From the NCBI GenBank assembly GCA_004377275.1, contig SOIC01000177.1, positions 1-13,878 of the forward strand: a stretch of 13,878 bases of DNA, given 5' to 3'. The translations under genes and the position numbers were made by a program. Position 1 is the first letter of the stretch. Every line of letters starts with the position of its first letter. This DNA comes from Dehalococcoidia bacterium. GTDB taxonomy: Bacteria > Chloroflexota > Dehalococcoidia > E44-bin15. The notes beneath the pieces are model-generated. The model searched no databases, was not told where the DNA came from, and saw nothing but the letters and a program-made list of their open reading frames with translations. Positions 6,384 through 13,836 of the stretch are shown here, in pieces.

Positions 6384-7568
6384 ATGACAATGGCATTAGA
6401 CGGGATCAAGATCATCGACCTCACCAGGCTGGGGCCGGGGCCCTACTGCACCATGCTCCTCGCTGATATGGGGGCCGATGTGATCAAGATCGAGGCCGGC
6501 GGCGGGCGCGCCGCCCAGACAATCGAAGCGATGGACGCCGAGGTGGAGGAAAGGCGACGGGCATTTAATGCCGAGGGGCGGAACAAGCGCAGCATCGTGT
6601 TGAACCTGAAGATGGATGAGGCGCGCGAGGTATTTTATAAGCTTATTAAGGAGGCCGATGTCGTTATTGAGGAGTTCCGCCCCGGGGTATTGAAACGTCT
6701 GGGCGCGGATTACGATACTATCAGTAAGATAAATCCAAGGATAATCCTTTGTTCCATTACCGGCTATGGTCAGGATGGCCCCTATGCACAGCTTCCCGGG
6801 CATGACATCAACTACCTATCGACGGCTGGCGCCCAGAGTATGATCGGCCCCCGCGGCGGCCCCCCCGTAATGACGCTCAATCTGATCGGCGATTATTCGG
6901 GGGGGGGCATGCAGGCCGCCCTGGGGATAACGATGGCCCTTATAGCCCGTGAGCGCACTGGAAGGGGACAGCATGTGGACAGCTCCATGACTGACGGCAT
7001 AGTTTCGCTGATGCACGGCGAGGCTGCCGGCTACTTCGACACCGGGCGGGTGCCTGGCCGGGGGGACCTACTCGTGATCGGTGGGGCACCATTCTATGGG
7101 ATCTATGAAACAAAAGATGGTAAGTATGTGAGCATCGCTGCCCTGGAACCCTGGTTCTACGCCAATCTATGTGAATTGCTCGGTCGCGAGGACCTCCTTC
7201 CTTGCGAATGGGATGCGACCAAGTGGGATGAGATTAGCGCCGAGTTCTGTGAGATCTTCGGCACCAAGACCAGGGATGAGTGGGTCGAGCTCCTGCGGCA
7301 AAAGGACGTCTGCGTGGCCCCGGTGTATGCTGTGGACGAGGTCTTCGAAGACCCTCAGGTGGTTCACCGCAAGATGGTGGTGGAGATCGACCACCCCACG
7401 CTGGGCAAGGTTAAGCAGGTGGGCATCGGCATAAAGCTCTCGGAGACCCCCGGTGTGGTGAGGAGCATCGCCCCCAAGCCGGGCCAGCATACCGATGAGA
7501 TTATGATGAGCCTGGGCTACACCAGGGACGGTATTGCGGAATTGCGCGAATCAGGGGCCATAGCCTAG
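6384..7568 (+). CDS. Family III CoA-transferase, alpha-methylacyl-CoA racemase-like
   Basis: This CaiB/BaiF-type protein looks nearer to alpha-methylacyl-CoA racemase than to true CoA-transferases. Numbering from ATG 6378: GHDINY gives His142, GDYSGGGM gives Asp172 and YETKDGKYV gives Glu244. These correspond to the His, Asp and Glu acid-base residues of the racemases, and ALEPWFYANL (256-265) also fits them. The N-terminal GPGPYCTMLLADMGADVIKIE and VDSSMTDG (200-207) are family signatures. The likely reaction is interconversion of 2R- and 2S-methylacyl-CoA esters, but transferases share the fold. The frame could start at 6378, yet AGGAGGG (6371-6377) touches that ATG; the ATG at 6384, six bases after the RBS, is preferred and gives 394 residues. 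It lies 62 bases after the Sir2 gene. A run of nine G (6899-6907) sits in the GDYSGGGM coding region with the frame intact. Confidence 0.92.
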   Translation: MTMALDGIKIIDLTRLGPGPYCTMLLADMGADVIKIEAGGGRAAQTIEAMDAEVEERRRAFNAEGRNKRSIVLNLKMDEAREVFYKLIKEADVVIEEFRPGVLKRLGADYDTISKINPRIILCSITGYGQDGPYAQLPGHDINYLSTAGAQSMIGPRGGPPVMTLNLIGDYSGGGMQAALGITMALIARERTGRGQHVDSSMTDGIVSLMHGEAAGYFDTGRVPGRGDLLVIGGAPFYGIYETKDGKYVSIAALEPWFYANLCELLGREDLLPCEWDATKWDEISAEFCEIFGTKTRDEWVELLRQKDVCVAPVYAVDEVFEDPQVVHRKMVVEIDHPTLGKVKQVGIGIKLSETPGVVRSIAPKPGQHTDEIMMSLGYTRDGIAELRESGAIA

Positions 7569-7569
7569 C

Positions 7570-8529
7570 TCAGCTAGATTCTAGCACTAGGGCCGCTGCG
7601 CCTAGGGCCTCGGCATCGGCACCTAGTCGGGCCAGTTCTATACGAACAGCTCTGGCTGGTAGCTTATAGGCGCGCTCCCTTACCACTTTAGTGGCCGGTT
7701 CGAGAAGCAGCTGGCCCATTCTAGATAGGCCACCTCCGATCAGGATGAGCTGGGGGTTGAAGATATTGACGATATTAACCAGCCCTACCCCCAGATAATG
7801 GGCGGTCTGCGATATCAATTCATTCGCCAGACGGTCGCCCTCCCGTGTCGCAAGGTAAACGCGATGCGCGCTAACCTTTTCCAGCTGTCCATCAGCGAAA
7901 TTCAATATGCTGGTCCGGGCGCCAGCCTCGATTCGCTTCACCGCCTCCCTGGCCAGGGCGGTCCCGGAGGCCAGGGTCTCCCAGCAGCCGGAGTTGCCAC
8001 AGGGGCAGCGGGGTCCGTTGATATCGATGGTCATGTGCCCGATCTCGCCAGCGCTGCCCGATGCGCCGTGGTAAAGCTGACCATCTATAAGTATGCCACC
8101 ACCGATCCCGGTGCCCACGCATATATAGATGAGATTGTCAATGCCCACCCCTCCACCAAAACAGTGCTCACCTAATGCAGCGGCAGTGGCATCATTTTCC
8201 AGGTAGACGGGAAGGTCGAACTCCCGCTGGATGATGTCTTTTAAGGGGATGTTATACCACCCTGGCAGGTTTGGGGAGAGGGTGATCACGCCGGTTGCGA
8301 CATCGCAGGCACCGGCAGCACCAATTCCGATGCCAGCAATGTCCGCCCGAGTAGCAACTTGCTTGATGGACTCGATGATCCGCTTTATGACCGCGTCGGG
8401 CCCCTCGTGTGCTCGAGAATCTCTCAAGTCTTGCTTCTTAATGTTGCCGGAGGAGTCTGATAGGATAGCATTTATCTTGCTGCCACCTAAATCGACACCG
8501 ACAATCATTTTTCCGAGCTTTTCGGGCAT
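7570..8529 (-). CDS. ROK-family sugar kinase (glucokinase-like)
   Basis: This ATP-dependent sugar kinase of the ROK family is most likely glucokinase-like; other hexoses or N-acetyl-hexosamines are possible. Seen: the phosphate loop DLGGSK at residues 13-18, the catalytic aspartate D113 in END, the adenosine-binding GTGIGGG at 139-145, and the sugar and zinc region GEIGHM (E162, H165) followed by CPCGNSGCWE with C175, C177 and C182, completing the usual His-Cys3 zinc site. No N-terminal helix-turn-helix is present, so it is a kinase and not a ROK repressor. At 319 residues it is full length. The ATG at 8529 has a poor ribosome binding site and the predicted transcript begins almost on it; the ATG at 8508 (residue 8), just before IVGVDLGG, is an alternative. 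It ends one base from the convergent CoA-transferase gene and lies 135 bases downstream of sufB. Confidence 0.93.
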   Translation of the reverse strand: MPEKLGKMIVGVDLGGSKINAILSDSSGNIKKQDLRDSRAHEGPDAVIKRIIESIKQVATRADIAGIGIGAAGACDVATGVITLSPNLPGWYNIPLKDIIQREFDLPVYLENDATAAALGEHCFGGGVGIDNLIYICVGTGIGGGILIDGQLYHGASGSAGEIGHMTIDINGPRCPCGNSGCWETLASGTALAREAVKRIEAGARTSILNFADGQLEKVSAHRVYLATREGDRLANELISQTAHYLGVGLVNIVNIFNPQLILIGGGLSRMGQLLLEPATKVVRERAYKLPARAVRIELARLGADAEALGAAALVLESS

Positions 8530-8538
8530 GGCATCACT

Positions 8539-8567
8539 AGGATATAGTATAACGGGTAGCAGGTCAA
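8539..8567 (-). promoter_or_regulatory. Probable promoter of the ROK kinase gene
   Basis: On the minus strand TTGACC (8567-8562) is separated by 17 bases from TATCCT (8544-8539), matching five and four of six consensus positions. Transcription would begin near 8532, within a few bases of the annotated start codon. This implies either a nearly leaderless message or use of the ATG at 8508. Confidence 0.4.
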
Positions 8568-8588
8568 TCAGGAAAAGCGGTACCCGTT
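8551..8588. repeat. Inverted repeat spanning the ROK promoter
   Basis: AACGGGTA at 8551-8558 is the exact reverse complement of TACCCGTT at 8581-8588, with 22 bases between. Arm centres are 30 bases apart, about three helical turns, and the repeat brackets the putative -35 box. It fits a repressor operator. No T-run follows on either strand, so it is a poor terminator candidate for sufB. Confidence 0.4.
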
Positions 8589-8664
8589 CTGAAGCTTCTT
8601 TCCGTAACCGGCAGCCCGTGGCGCTCAGGGAGGTCTTTAAGGCGGGGCGAAGGCAGGCCGAAGA

Positions 8665-9900
8665 TTACAGCAGTTCCTGCTCGCTCATATCGATGGCGCG
8701 CTGCATCTGAGCGCTGAGCTCTGGCGGCAGCCCCTCGATGTCAACGCTTAAAAATCCTCTGACGATAACTGCGACCGCCTCGTCCCTGGATAGGCCCCGC
8801 GCCATGAGGTACTCTATCTCTTCCTCCGCAATCTTGCCCACCGCAGCCTCGTGAGATAGGTCCACCCCTTCTACCAATCCCTCAAGCTCAGGGATGGCGT
8901 GGATTGTTCCCTTCTCCGACAGGATCAGCCCCCGGCACTCCAGATGTCCCTTAACATCGGCGACCTGCCCCACCAGGTGACCCCGGGCGATGATGCTCCC
9001 CCCGGTGGTGATCACCCGCGACACGATCTCTGCCCTGCTTCCCCTGGCCCCTAGGATCGCCCTGGAGCCGACATCCATTGTTGTTCCTGGAGCGGCAACG
9101 AGGACGCTGTTGAACCGCACCAGGGCATTCTCCCCCACACACCGCGCCGTGGGATACATCTGCAGGGTGCGCACTGGCTTGAGGCAGACATAATTGCTTA
9201 AGAACACACTGCCCTCTTCAATGATTATCCCGCTGCGGGGGCGCACCGCCATCTTGGGCGCCCAATTGTGGATCATGGTGAAGGTAACCTTGGCCCCTTT
9301 CTTCACATAGAACTCGGAAATCCCGATGTGAAGGCCCTCCCTTTCCATCTTCGCGGTGGCACAGCCGGTAATGATATGAAGCTCTGAGTCCTCCTCAGCG
9401 ATGATGACATTGTGCACGTTCTGGGCCAATCCATGCTGGGCGAGGTAAAGACACGCTTGAACCGGCTGTATAGCCTTTGTGCCGGGAAGTGACCGGATGA
9501 AATAGCCATGATGTTGGTTGCGCTCTGCCTCGGCGGTGAACTTATCGGCATCGGCAGATACCGCCTGCCACCAGTAATCCGAGAGCCAGGGGTATTTCTC
9601 TAGCGCCTCCAGGCTGCTCATCACCTCCAGCCCCCCCTGCTGCGCTTTTGAATGGATTACCGAGTGGTCGATCTGGAGGAAGGTGCCGGAGCGCTGCGCC
9701 AGGTTATCCAGTGTCACCCCCGACTCCAGGATGCGCTCCTTGGCTTGAGGCGGAAGGCGAGAGGGGTCTTCTTGATAAGGATGTTCCTCCGCTACACTGG
9801 TGTAGGCATCGAGATCGATGTCATCCGCCGGAGGAGCTGTTTTTCCCTGGACCTTTTGCGCCCTTTCCCCAGTTGCCTTAGAGCGTGTTATTTCTGACAT
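8665..9900 (-). CDS. sufB: SufB-type Fe-S cluster assembly scaffold (SufBD core)
   Basis: This is a scaffold protein for Fe-S cluster assembly with the SufB/SufD beta-helix core (PF01458). Residues 1-75 are a variable N-terminal part. The repetitive strand-rich core runs from about 140 to 350, and the C-terminal helical part SHEAAVGKIAEEEIEYLMARGLSRDEAVAVIVRGF is a strong family signature at 349-383. Aligned by eye with E. coli SufB, Cys322 (LECRGL) and Glu351 (HEA) fall at the same 29-residue spacing as the essential Cys405 and Glu434, so this is SufB-like and not SufD-like. At 411 residues it is shorter than E. coli SufB (about 495). It follows sufC with a 13-bp overlap, and no sufD, sufS, sufU or sufE is nearby, which fits the two-gene minimal (SMS, SmsC-SmsB) type. 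GAGGG lies 9 bases before the ATG, inside sufC. Confidence 0.93.
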   Translation of the reverse strand: MSEITRSKATGERAQKVQGKTAPPADDIDLDAYTSVAEEHPYQEDPSRLPPQAKERILESGVTLDNLAQRSGTFLQIDHSVIHSKAQQGGLEVMSSLEALEKYPWLSDYWWQAVSADADKFTAEAERNQHHGYFIRSLPGTKAIQPVQACLYLAQHGLAQNVHNVIIAEEDSELHIITGCATAKMEREGLHIGISEFYVKKGAKVTFTMIHNWAPKMAVRPRSGIIIEEGSVFLSNYVCLKPVRTLQMYPTARCVGENALVRFNSVLVAAPGTTMDVGSRAILGARGSRAEIVSRVITTGGSIIARGHLVGQVADVKGHLECRGLILSEKGTIHAIPELEGLVEGVDLSHEAAVGKIAEEEIEYLMARGLSRDEAVAVIVRGFLSVDIEGLPPELSAQMQRAIDMSEQELL

Positions 9901-10619
9901 ACGGCACAGCCCTCATAGCCGTGACTTTTTATGCTGGTCAGAATCTCCCGCGGATTTCCTCGACACCAGATGCCGCCATTGAGCAGGACACAGGCCCGGT
10001 CAACACTGACATAGTCCAGGATGTGTCCGGTGTGGGTGATGATCAGGCCGGAGCTGGTTCTATTGCGCATCCGGTCCTTCTGCAAGAGATCGTTAATCAT
10101 CTCCCCAACTAGTGAGATGTTCACCAGGTCGACCCCGGAATCGGGCTCATCGAGCAGGACGAATTCCGGGCTCTGGGCGATTAGCTGGAGTAGCTCCGAG
10201 CGCTTAACCTCGCCGCCAGAAAAACCATAGTTCACCTCTCGGTCGAGGAGCTCAACCATATTTGCCTGCTGAGCCAGTTGCTCGATAACGGCGCCGTCTT
10301 CCCTGCCGCCGAGGCAAGCCCGCACCATCTCCCTCATCTTCACGCCGCGCACTACCGGGGGACGCTGGAAGAGGATGCCGATACCCATCCGGGAACGCTC
10401 ATCCACCGGCAAATGGGTTATGTCCTCTCGATTGAAGAGGATGCGCCCCCTGGTTACCTCATAGCGGGGGAAGCCCATTATCGCCATAAGCAGGGTAGTC
10501 TTGCCACTGCCATTGGGGCCGAAGAGAGCTAGGGTTTCCCCAATGTCGATATTGAAGCTGACGTCATGAATTATCTCTCTGCCTCCAACCTCTACAGTTA
10601 AATCTTCCACCTCTAACAT
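9888..10619 (-). CDS. sufC: SufC-type ATPase of the Fe-S assembly system
   Basis: This cytosolic ABC-type ATPase powers conformational change of the SufB scaffold. Numbering from ATG 10619 (243 residues): Walker A GPNGSGKTT at 34-42, Q-loop Gln85, signature FSGGEVKR at 133-140 (SufC-like, with basic residues after SGGE), Walker B VLLDEPDSGVD at 154-164 and the switch His196 in ITHTG. DSGVD is characteristic of SufC compared with transporter ATPases; no membrane partner is present. The frame is open to 10706, but AGGAGGT lies six bases before the ATG at 10619 and the product then starts MLEVEDLTV, as SufC proteins do. The last residues include CAVC (238-241), encoded where sufB begins, with the two genes overlapping by 13 bp. 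It diverges from cysK across 274 bases. Confidence 0.94.
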   Translation of the reverse strand: MLEVEDLTVEVGGREIIHDVSFNIDIGETLALFGPNGSGKTTLLMAIMGFPRYEVTRGRILFNREDITHLPVDERSRMGIGILFQRPPVVRGVKMREMVRACLGGREDGAVIEQLAQQANMVELLDREVNYGFSGGEVKRSELLQLIAQSPEFVLLDEPDSGVDLVNISLVGEMINDLLQKDRMRNRTSSGLIITHTGHILDYVSVDRACVLLNGGIWCRGNPREILTSIKSHGYEGCAVCQK

Positions 10620-10644
10620 ATGACCACCTCCTCTGGATACCATT

Positions 10645-10673
10645 AGTTTATGTTGTTTTCGGTTTTTTCGCAA
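10645..10673 (-). promoter_or_regulatory. Possible promoter of sufC-sufB
   Basis: On the minus strand TTGCGA (10673-10668) and TAAACT (10650-10645) are 17 bases apart, each matching four of six consensus bases. The start of transcription would be near 10638, about 19 bases before the sufC ATG, with its AGGAGGT in between. Confidence 0.42.
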
Positions 10674-10837
10674 GGACGAGTACTGGTACAATAAGATTGG
10701 TGACACTATCCATACCTATGAGAATATGGGGATTCTATGTTCCTATTCTGTGGTCGCTAGCCTTCTCAGAATGACGTAAAGCAAAGGGTTTAGAGGTTTT
10801 CTGAGCGAGATCGGGACTAATAGGTAATGCTTAAGGC

Positions 10838-10866
10838 TTGATACTACGCGATGTATGGGCTAAAAT
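10838..10866 (+). promoter_or_regulatory. Promoter of the cysK-cysE-DUF39 operon
   Basis: TTGATA (10838-10843) and TAAAAT (10861-10866) are separated by 17 bases and each matches five of six consensus positions. This is the best sigma-70-like promoter in the window. Transcription should begin near 10873, about 20 bases before the cysK ATG, leaving no room for a riboswitch or T-box leader. Confidence 0.62.
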
Positions 10867-10893
10867 GATAATCTATCTTCGGTGGGAGGATAA

Positions 10894-11832
10894 ATGCCAG
10901 ACATTGCGGATGATATTACCTGGCTGGTGGGAAATACCCCACTTGTCAGGCTGAGCAGGATAGGCCGGGGTTTGGGGGCGGAATTGGTGGCGAAACTGGA
11001 GTCCTTCAGCCCCCTTGCCAGCGTCAAGGACAGGATCGGGGTCTCGATGATTAATGCCGCCGAAGGGGAAGGCGCGATAAAAGATGGCACTGTTATCATC
11101 GAGCCAACCAGTGGCAATACCGGGATCGCCCTGGCCTTTGTCTGCGCCGCCAGGGGCTATCGATTGATCCTCACTATGCCCGACACGATGTCCCGGGAGC
11201 GGCGGAGGCTGCTTAAGGCCTTGGGGGCTGAGTTGGTGTTGACACCGGGAGCCGCGGGAATGAGCGGGGCGATCAGGGAGGCGGAGCGACTGGTGAAAAG
11301 TATCCCCGATTCCTATATGCCCCAGCAGTTCAGAAATCCCGCCAACCCACGGGTTCATCGCGAGACCACTGCCGAGGAGATCTGGAAGGATACTGAGGGG
11401 CGGGTGGACATTTTAGTTGCCGGCGTGGGCACCGGTGGGACGATCACCGGGGTAGCTGAGGTCATCAAGCAGAGAAAGCCGACCTTTCGGGCTATCGCTG
11501 TGGAGCCGGCTGCCTCGCCAGTACTCTCCGGGGGGAAGGCTGGCTCCCACCAGATTCAGGGCATCGGCGCAGGATTTGTCCCTGAGGTTCTTAACTTGGC
11601 GCTCATTGATGAAATCATTTCGGTCACCGATGAAGATGCGGCTGTAATGGCACAGAGGTTGGCCAGGGAGGAGGGGATACTGGCGGGCATCTCGTCGGGA
11701 GCGGCAACCTGGGCTGCAATAGATGTGGCGAAAAGAAGGGAAAACAAGGACAGGCTCATCGTAGTGATCCTGCCCGATAGCGGGGAGCGCTATCTGAGCA
11801 CCGGACTTTTTGGAGGTAATGAAGTTGCCTAA
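10894..11832 (+). CDS. cysK: Cysteine synthase (O-acetylserine sulfhydrylase)
   Basis: This pyridoxal-phosphate enzyme makes L-cysteine from O-acetylserine and sulfide. Lys45 in ASVKDR is the PLP-binding lysine. TSGNTG at 72-77 binds the substrate carboxylate, GTGGT at 179-183 cradles the PLP phosphate, SSGAA at 267-271 and PDSGERYLST at 294-303 complete the active site, and QGIGAGFVP (222-230) is a further family hallmark. At 312 residues it is a typical CysK length, without the C-terminal regulatory domain of cystathionine beta-synthase. GGAGG is four bases before the ATG. It is the first gene of a plus-strand operon and overlaps cysE. CysK versus CysM cannot be settled fully by eye, but adjacency to serine acetyltransferase favours O-acetylserine plus sulfide as substrates. 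Confidence 0.96.
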   Translation: MPDIADDITWLVGNTPLVRLSRIGRGLGAELVAKLESFSPLASVKDRIGVSMINAAEGEGAIKDGTVIIEPTSGNTGIALAFVCAARGYRLILTMPDTMSRERRRLLKALGAELVLTPGAAGMSGAIREAERLVKSIPDSYMPQQFRNPANPRVHRETTAEEIWKDTEGRVDILVAGVGTGGTITGVAEVIKQRKPTFRAIAVEPAASPVLSGGKAGSHQIQGIGAGFVPEVLNLALIDEIISVTDEDAAVMAQRLAREEGILAGISSGAATWAAIDVAKRRENKDRLIVVILPDSGERYLSTGLFGGNEVA

Positions 11833-12535
11833 TCCCTTAGGTATACTTGGGGAGGACCTGAAGACGGTTCTTGATAAAGACCCGGCGGCGAGAAACCACC
11901 TGGAGGTCATCTGCTGCTATCCAGGGCTGCATGCCCTATGGCTTCATCGGGTCGCCCATTTCCTCTGGCGGCATAGACTCCGCCTCGCCGGCCGGTTGCT
12001 CTCCCAATTAAGCCGCTTCTGGACCGGGATCGAGATTCACCCCGGAGCTGCCATCGGCAGGAGGTTCTTCATCGACCATGGCATGGGAGTGGTCATCGGG
12101 GAGACCTCGGAGATCGGCGATGATGTGCTGCTGTATCAGGGTGTGGTCCTAGGGGGGACCACCCATGAGAAGCGGAAGCGCCACCCCACCCTCGGTAACA
12201 ACGTGGTTGTTGGAGCGGGGGCCACATTACTGGGCGCAATTACCATTGGGGATGGGGCCAGGGTCGGCGCCGGCTCGGTGGTGGTGCAGTCCGTGCCCCC
12301 TGGGGCAACCGTGGTGGGGATCCCCGGGCGCGCGGTGACGGAGCGTGGGGAGCCAGCGGAGGCTCTGGAACATGGCAGATTGCCTGACCCGGTTAATGAT
12401 GCACTCAGGCTTATCATTGCCGAGCAGTCTGGGCTGGCTGAGCGCCTGCGGCGTCTTGAGGAATCCCTCAGGATTCAGAAGGATGACGAAACCCCAGAGA
12501 AGCGGGGTGACGATCCTGGCATGGCTCACGGATAA
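11819..12535 (+). CDS. cysE: Serine O-acetyltransferase
   Basis: It transfers acetyl from acetyl-CoA to serine, giving O-acetylserine for CysK. Numbering from ATG 11819 (238 residues): an N-terminal helical part of about 70 residues containing CCYPGLHALWLHRVAHFLW, then a left-handed beta-helix of hexapeptide repeats with GIEIHPGAAIGRRFFIDHG. Asp86-His87 and His122 (KRHPTLG) correspond to catalytic residues in E. coli CysE. VVVGAGATLLGAITIGDGARVGAGSVV covers the coils, ending VPPGATVVGIPGR. The short N-terminus fits the EpsC-like class. The C-terminal 60 residues are charged and end in AHG, with no terminal isoleucine, the residue that in E. coli inserts into CysK. The frame is open from a TTG at 11810, but that overlaps GGAGG (11812-11816). 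ATG 11819, or TTG 11825 with better spacing, is more likely. It overlaps the end of cysK by about 14 bases. Confidence 0.94.
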   Translation: MKLPNPLGILGEDLKTVLDKDPAARNHLEVICCYPGLHALWLHRVAHFLWRHRLRLAGRLLSQLSRFWTGIEIHPGAAIGRRFFIDHGMGVVIGETSEIGDDVLLYQGVVLGGTTHEKRKRHPTLGNNVVVGAGATLLGAITIGDGARVGAGSVVVQSVPPGATVVGIPGRAVTERGEPAEALEHGRLPDPVNDALRLIIAEQSGLAERLRRLEESLRIQKDDETPEKRGDDPGMAHG

Positions 12536-12559
12536 TTATTGATAATTTGGGAGGAAGAA

Positions 12560-13768
12560 TTGATAAAAACCATCGCGGAGATAAATGAAAAGATTGGCAG
12601 GGGCCAGGCGGTAGTGGTGACTGCCGAGGAGGTCATCGGCCTGGTGGCGAAGAAGGGTGTGGAGAGGGCTGCCCGCGAGGTGGACGTGGTGACCACGGGC
12701 ACTTTTGGTCCTATGTGCTCATCGGGCGCCTACTTCAACCTGGGGCACTCCAAGCCAAGGATAAAGGTGGGTGGCGGAAGGGCCTACCTCAACGATGTTC
12801 CTGTCTATACCGGGATTGCCGCGGTAGACGTCTTTCTGGGCGCTACCGCTATCCCCGATGACGATCCCAGAAACAGAATTCATCCTGGCCCCTTCAACTA
12901 TGGCGGCGGGCATGTCATTGAGGAGCTGGTAGCGGGGAAGGATGTGAGGCTGGTGGTCTCCGCCTACGGCACAGATTGCTATCCAAGGAAAAGATTGGAA
13001 ACCTGGATAAATATAAAAGACCTCAATGAGGCGGTGCTCTTCAACGTCAGGAATGCCTACCAGAACTATAATGTGGCGGTGAACCTCTCAGACAAGACCA
13101 TCTATACCTATATGGGGGTACTCAAGCCGAAACTGGGCAATGCTAACTACTGCTCGGCGGGGCAACTCTCTCCTCTGCTCAATGACCCTTACTATAAGAC
13201 TATTGGCATCGGGACGAGGATCTTCATCGGGGGCGGCATGGGCTATGTCGCCTGGCACGGCACCCAGCATAACCCCGATGTGCTGCGCTCCGATGATGGG
13301 GTGCCTAGAAGAGGGGCGGGGACGCTGGCGGTGATCGGCGACCTGAAGCAGATGAACCCCAGGTGGCTGGTGGGCACCAGCATGCTCGGCTATGGCAGCA
13401 CACTCACCGTGGGCATTGGGGTACCCATTCCCATCCTCTCCGAGGAGATATTACGCTACACTGCGGTAAAGGACGAGGATATCTTCGCCGCCATCGTGGA
13501 CTACAGCGGGTCGTATCCGCAGATGAGCCCCGACGTCGTGGGGGAAGTAAGCTATGGCGAGCTAAAGAGCGGCCGGATATCGGTGAAGGGGAAGGAGGTG
13601 CCCACCGCATCGCTCTCGAGCTACCCCAGGGCGGTGGAGATCGCCAATATGCTCAAGGATTGGATAATAAAGGGGGAATTCCTGCTCACCGAGCCGGTGG
13701 CGCCGCTTCCTGGGGTAAAGGAGGGGATCACCTTCAAGCCGCTAAAGGAGCGGCCCATAGAGGAGTAA
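12560..13768 (+). CDS. DUF39 homocysteine biosynthesis protein (aspartate-semialdehyde sulfurtransferase type)
   Basis: This DUF39-family protein corresponds to Methanosarcina MA1821, which with a NIL/ferredoxin partner makes homocysteine from aspartate semialdehyde and sulfide. Seen: TIAEINEKIGRGQAVVVTAEE at the N-terminus, a family hallmark; GTFGPMCSSGAYFNLGHS with Cys53; YGTDCYPRK with Cys140; NANYCSAGQLSPLLNDP with Cys198; GGGMGYVAWHGTQHNP at about 224-239; and PRWLVGTSMLGYGSTL. Cys53 and Cys140 sit close to the two cysteines I recall as essential in MA1821. At 402 residues it lacks the C-terminal CBS domains found in some relatives. The start is TTG at 12560, with GGGAGG (12549-12554) five bases before it; a longer frame from TTG 12539 has no RBS. 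It is third in the cysK-cysE operon, 24 bases after cysE, so it draws on the same sulfide pool. Confidence 0.92.
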   Translation: MIKTIAEINEKIGRGQAVVVTAEEVIGLVAKKGVERAAREVDVVTTGTFGPMCSSGAYFNLGHSKPRIKVGGGRAYLNDVPVYTGIAAVDVFLGATAIPDDDPRNRIHPGPFNYGGGHVIEELVAGKDVRLVVSAYGTDCYPRKRLETWINIKDLNEAVLFNVRNAYQNYNVAVNLSDKTIYTYMGVLKPKLGNANYCSAGQLSPLLNDPYYKTIGIGTRIFIGGGMGYVAWHGTQHNPDVLRSDDGVPRRGAGTLAVIGDLKQMNPRWLVGTSMLGYGSTLTVGIGVPIPILSEEILRYTAVKDEDIFAAIVDYSGSYPQMSPDVVGEVSYGELKSGRISVKGKEVPTASLSSYPRAVEIANMLKDWIIKGEFLLTEPVAPLPGVKEGITFKPLKERPIEE

Positions 13769-13836
13769 GATATCCTATTGGATCACATACTTGAAAAATT
13801 TAGATTAATAGTGAAAAAATAGCGAGAGGTTGAAAA

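Noticed and set aside
6396..6803. 135-codon minus-strand frame inside the racemase-like gene, and similar long antisense frames in the GC-rich genes
   Set aside because: These are antisense shadows of well-supported genes, without motifs or ribosome binding sites.
8551..8588. Terminator for sufB
   Set aside because: The hairpin has a 22-base loop, lies nearly 80 bases past the stop codon and is not followed by a T-run. It is a better fit to an operator of the ROK gene.
10620..10706. N-terminal extension of SufC by 29 residues
   Set aside because: The AGGAGGT site lies within this stretch, six bases before the ATG at 10619. The extension (MSPILLYQYSS...) does not resemble SufC.
10765..10805. 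CTCAGAA/TTCTGAG inverted repeat between sufC and cysK
   Set aside because: The arms are only 7 bases long, separated by 27 bases, and not next to either promoter core or a T-run. Too weak to call.
10720..10893. Possible riboswitch or T-box leader before cysK
   Set aside because: The good promoter at 10838-10866 leaves a leader of only about 20 bases. No T-box or SAM-riboswitch sequence was recognised upstream.
12539..12559. Upstream TTG start for the DUF39 protein
   Set aside because: No ribosome binding site precedes it. The GGGAGG falls inside this segment and points to TTG 12560, where homology to the family also begins.
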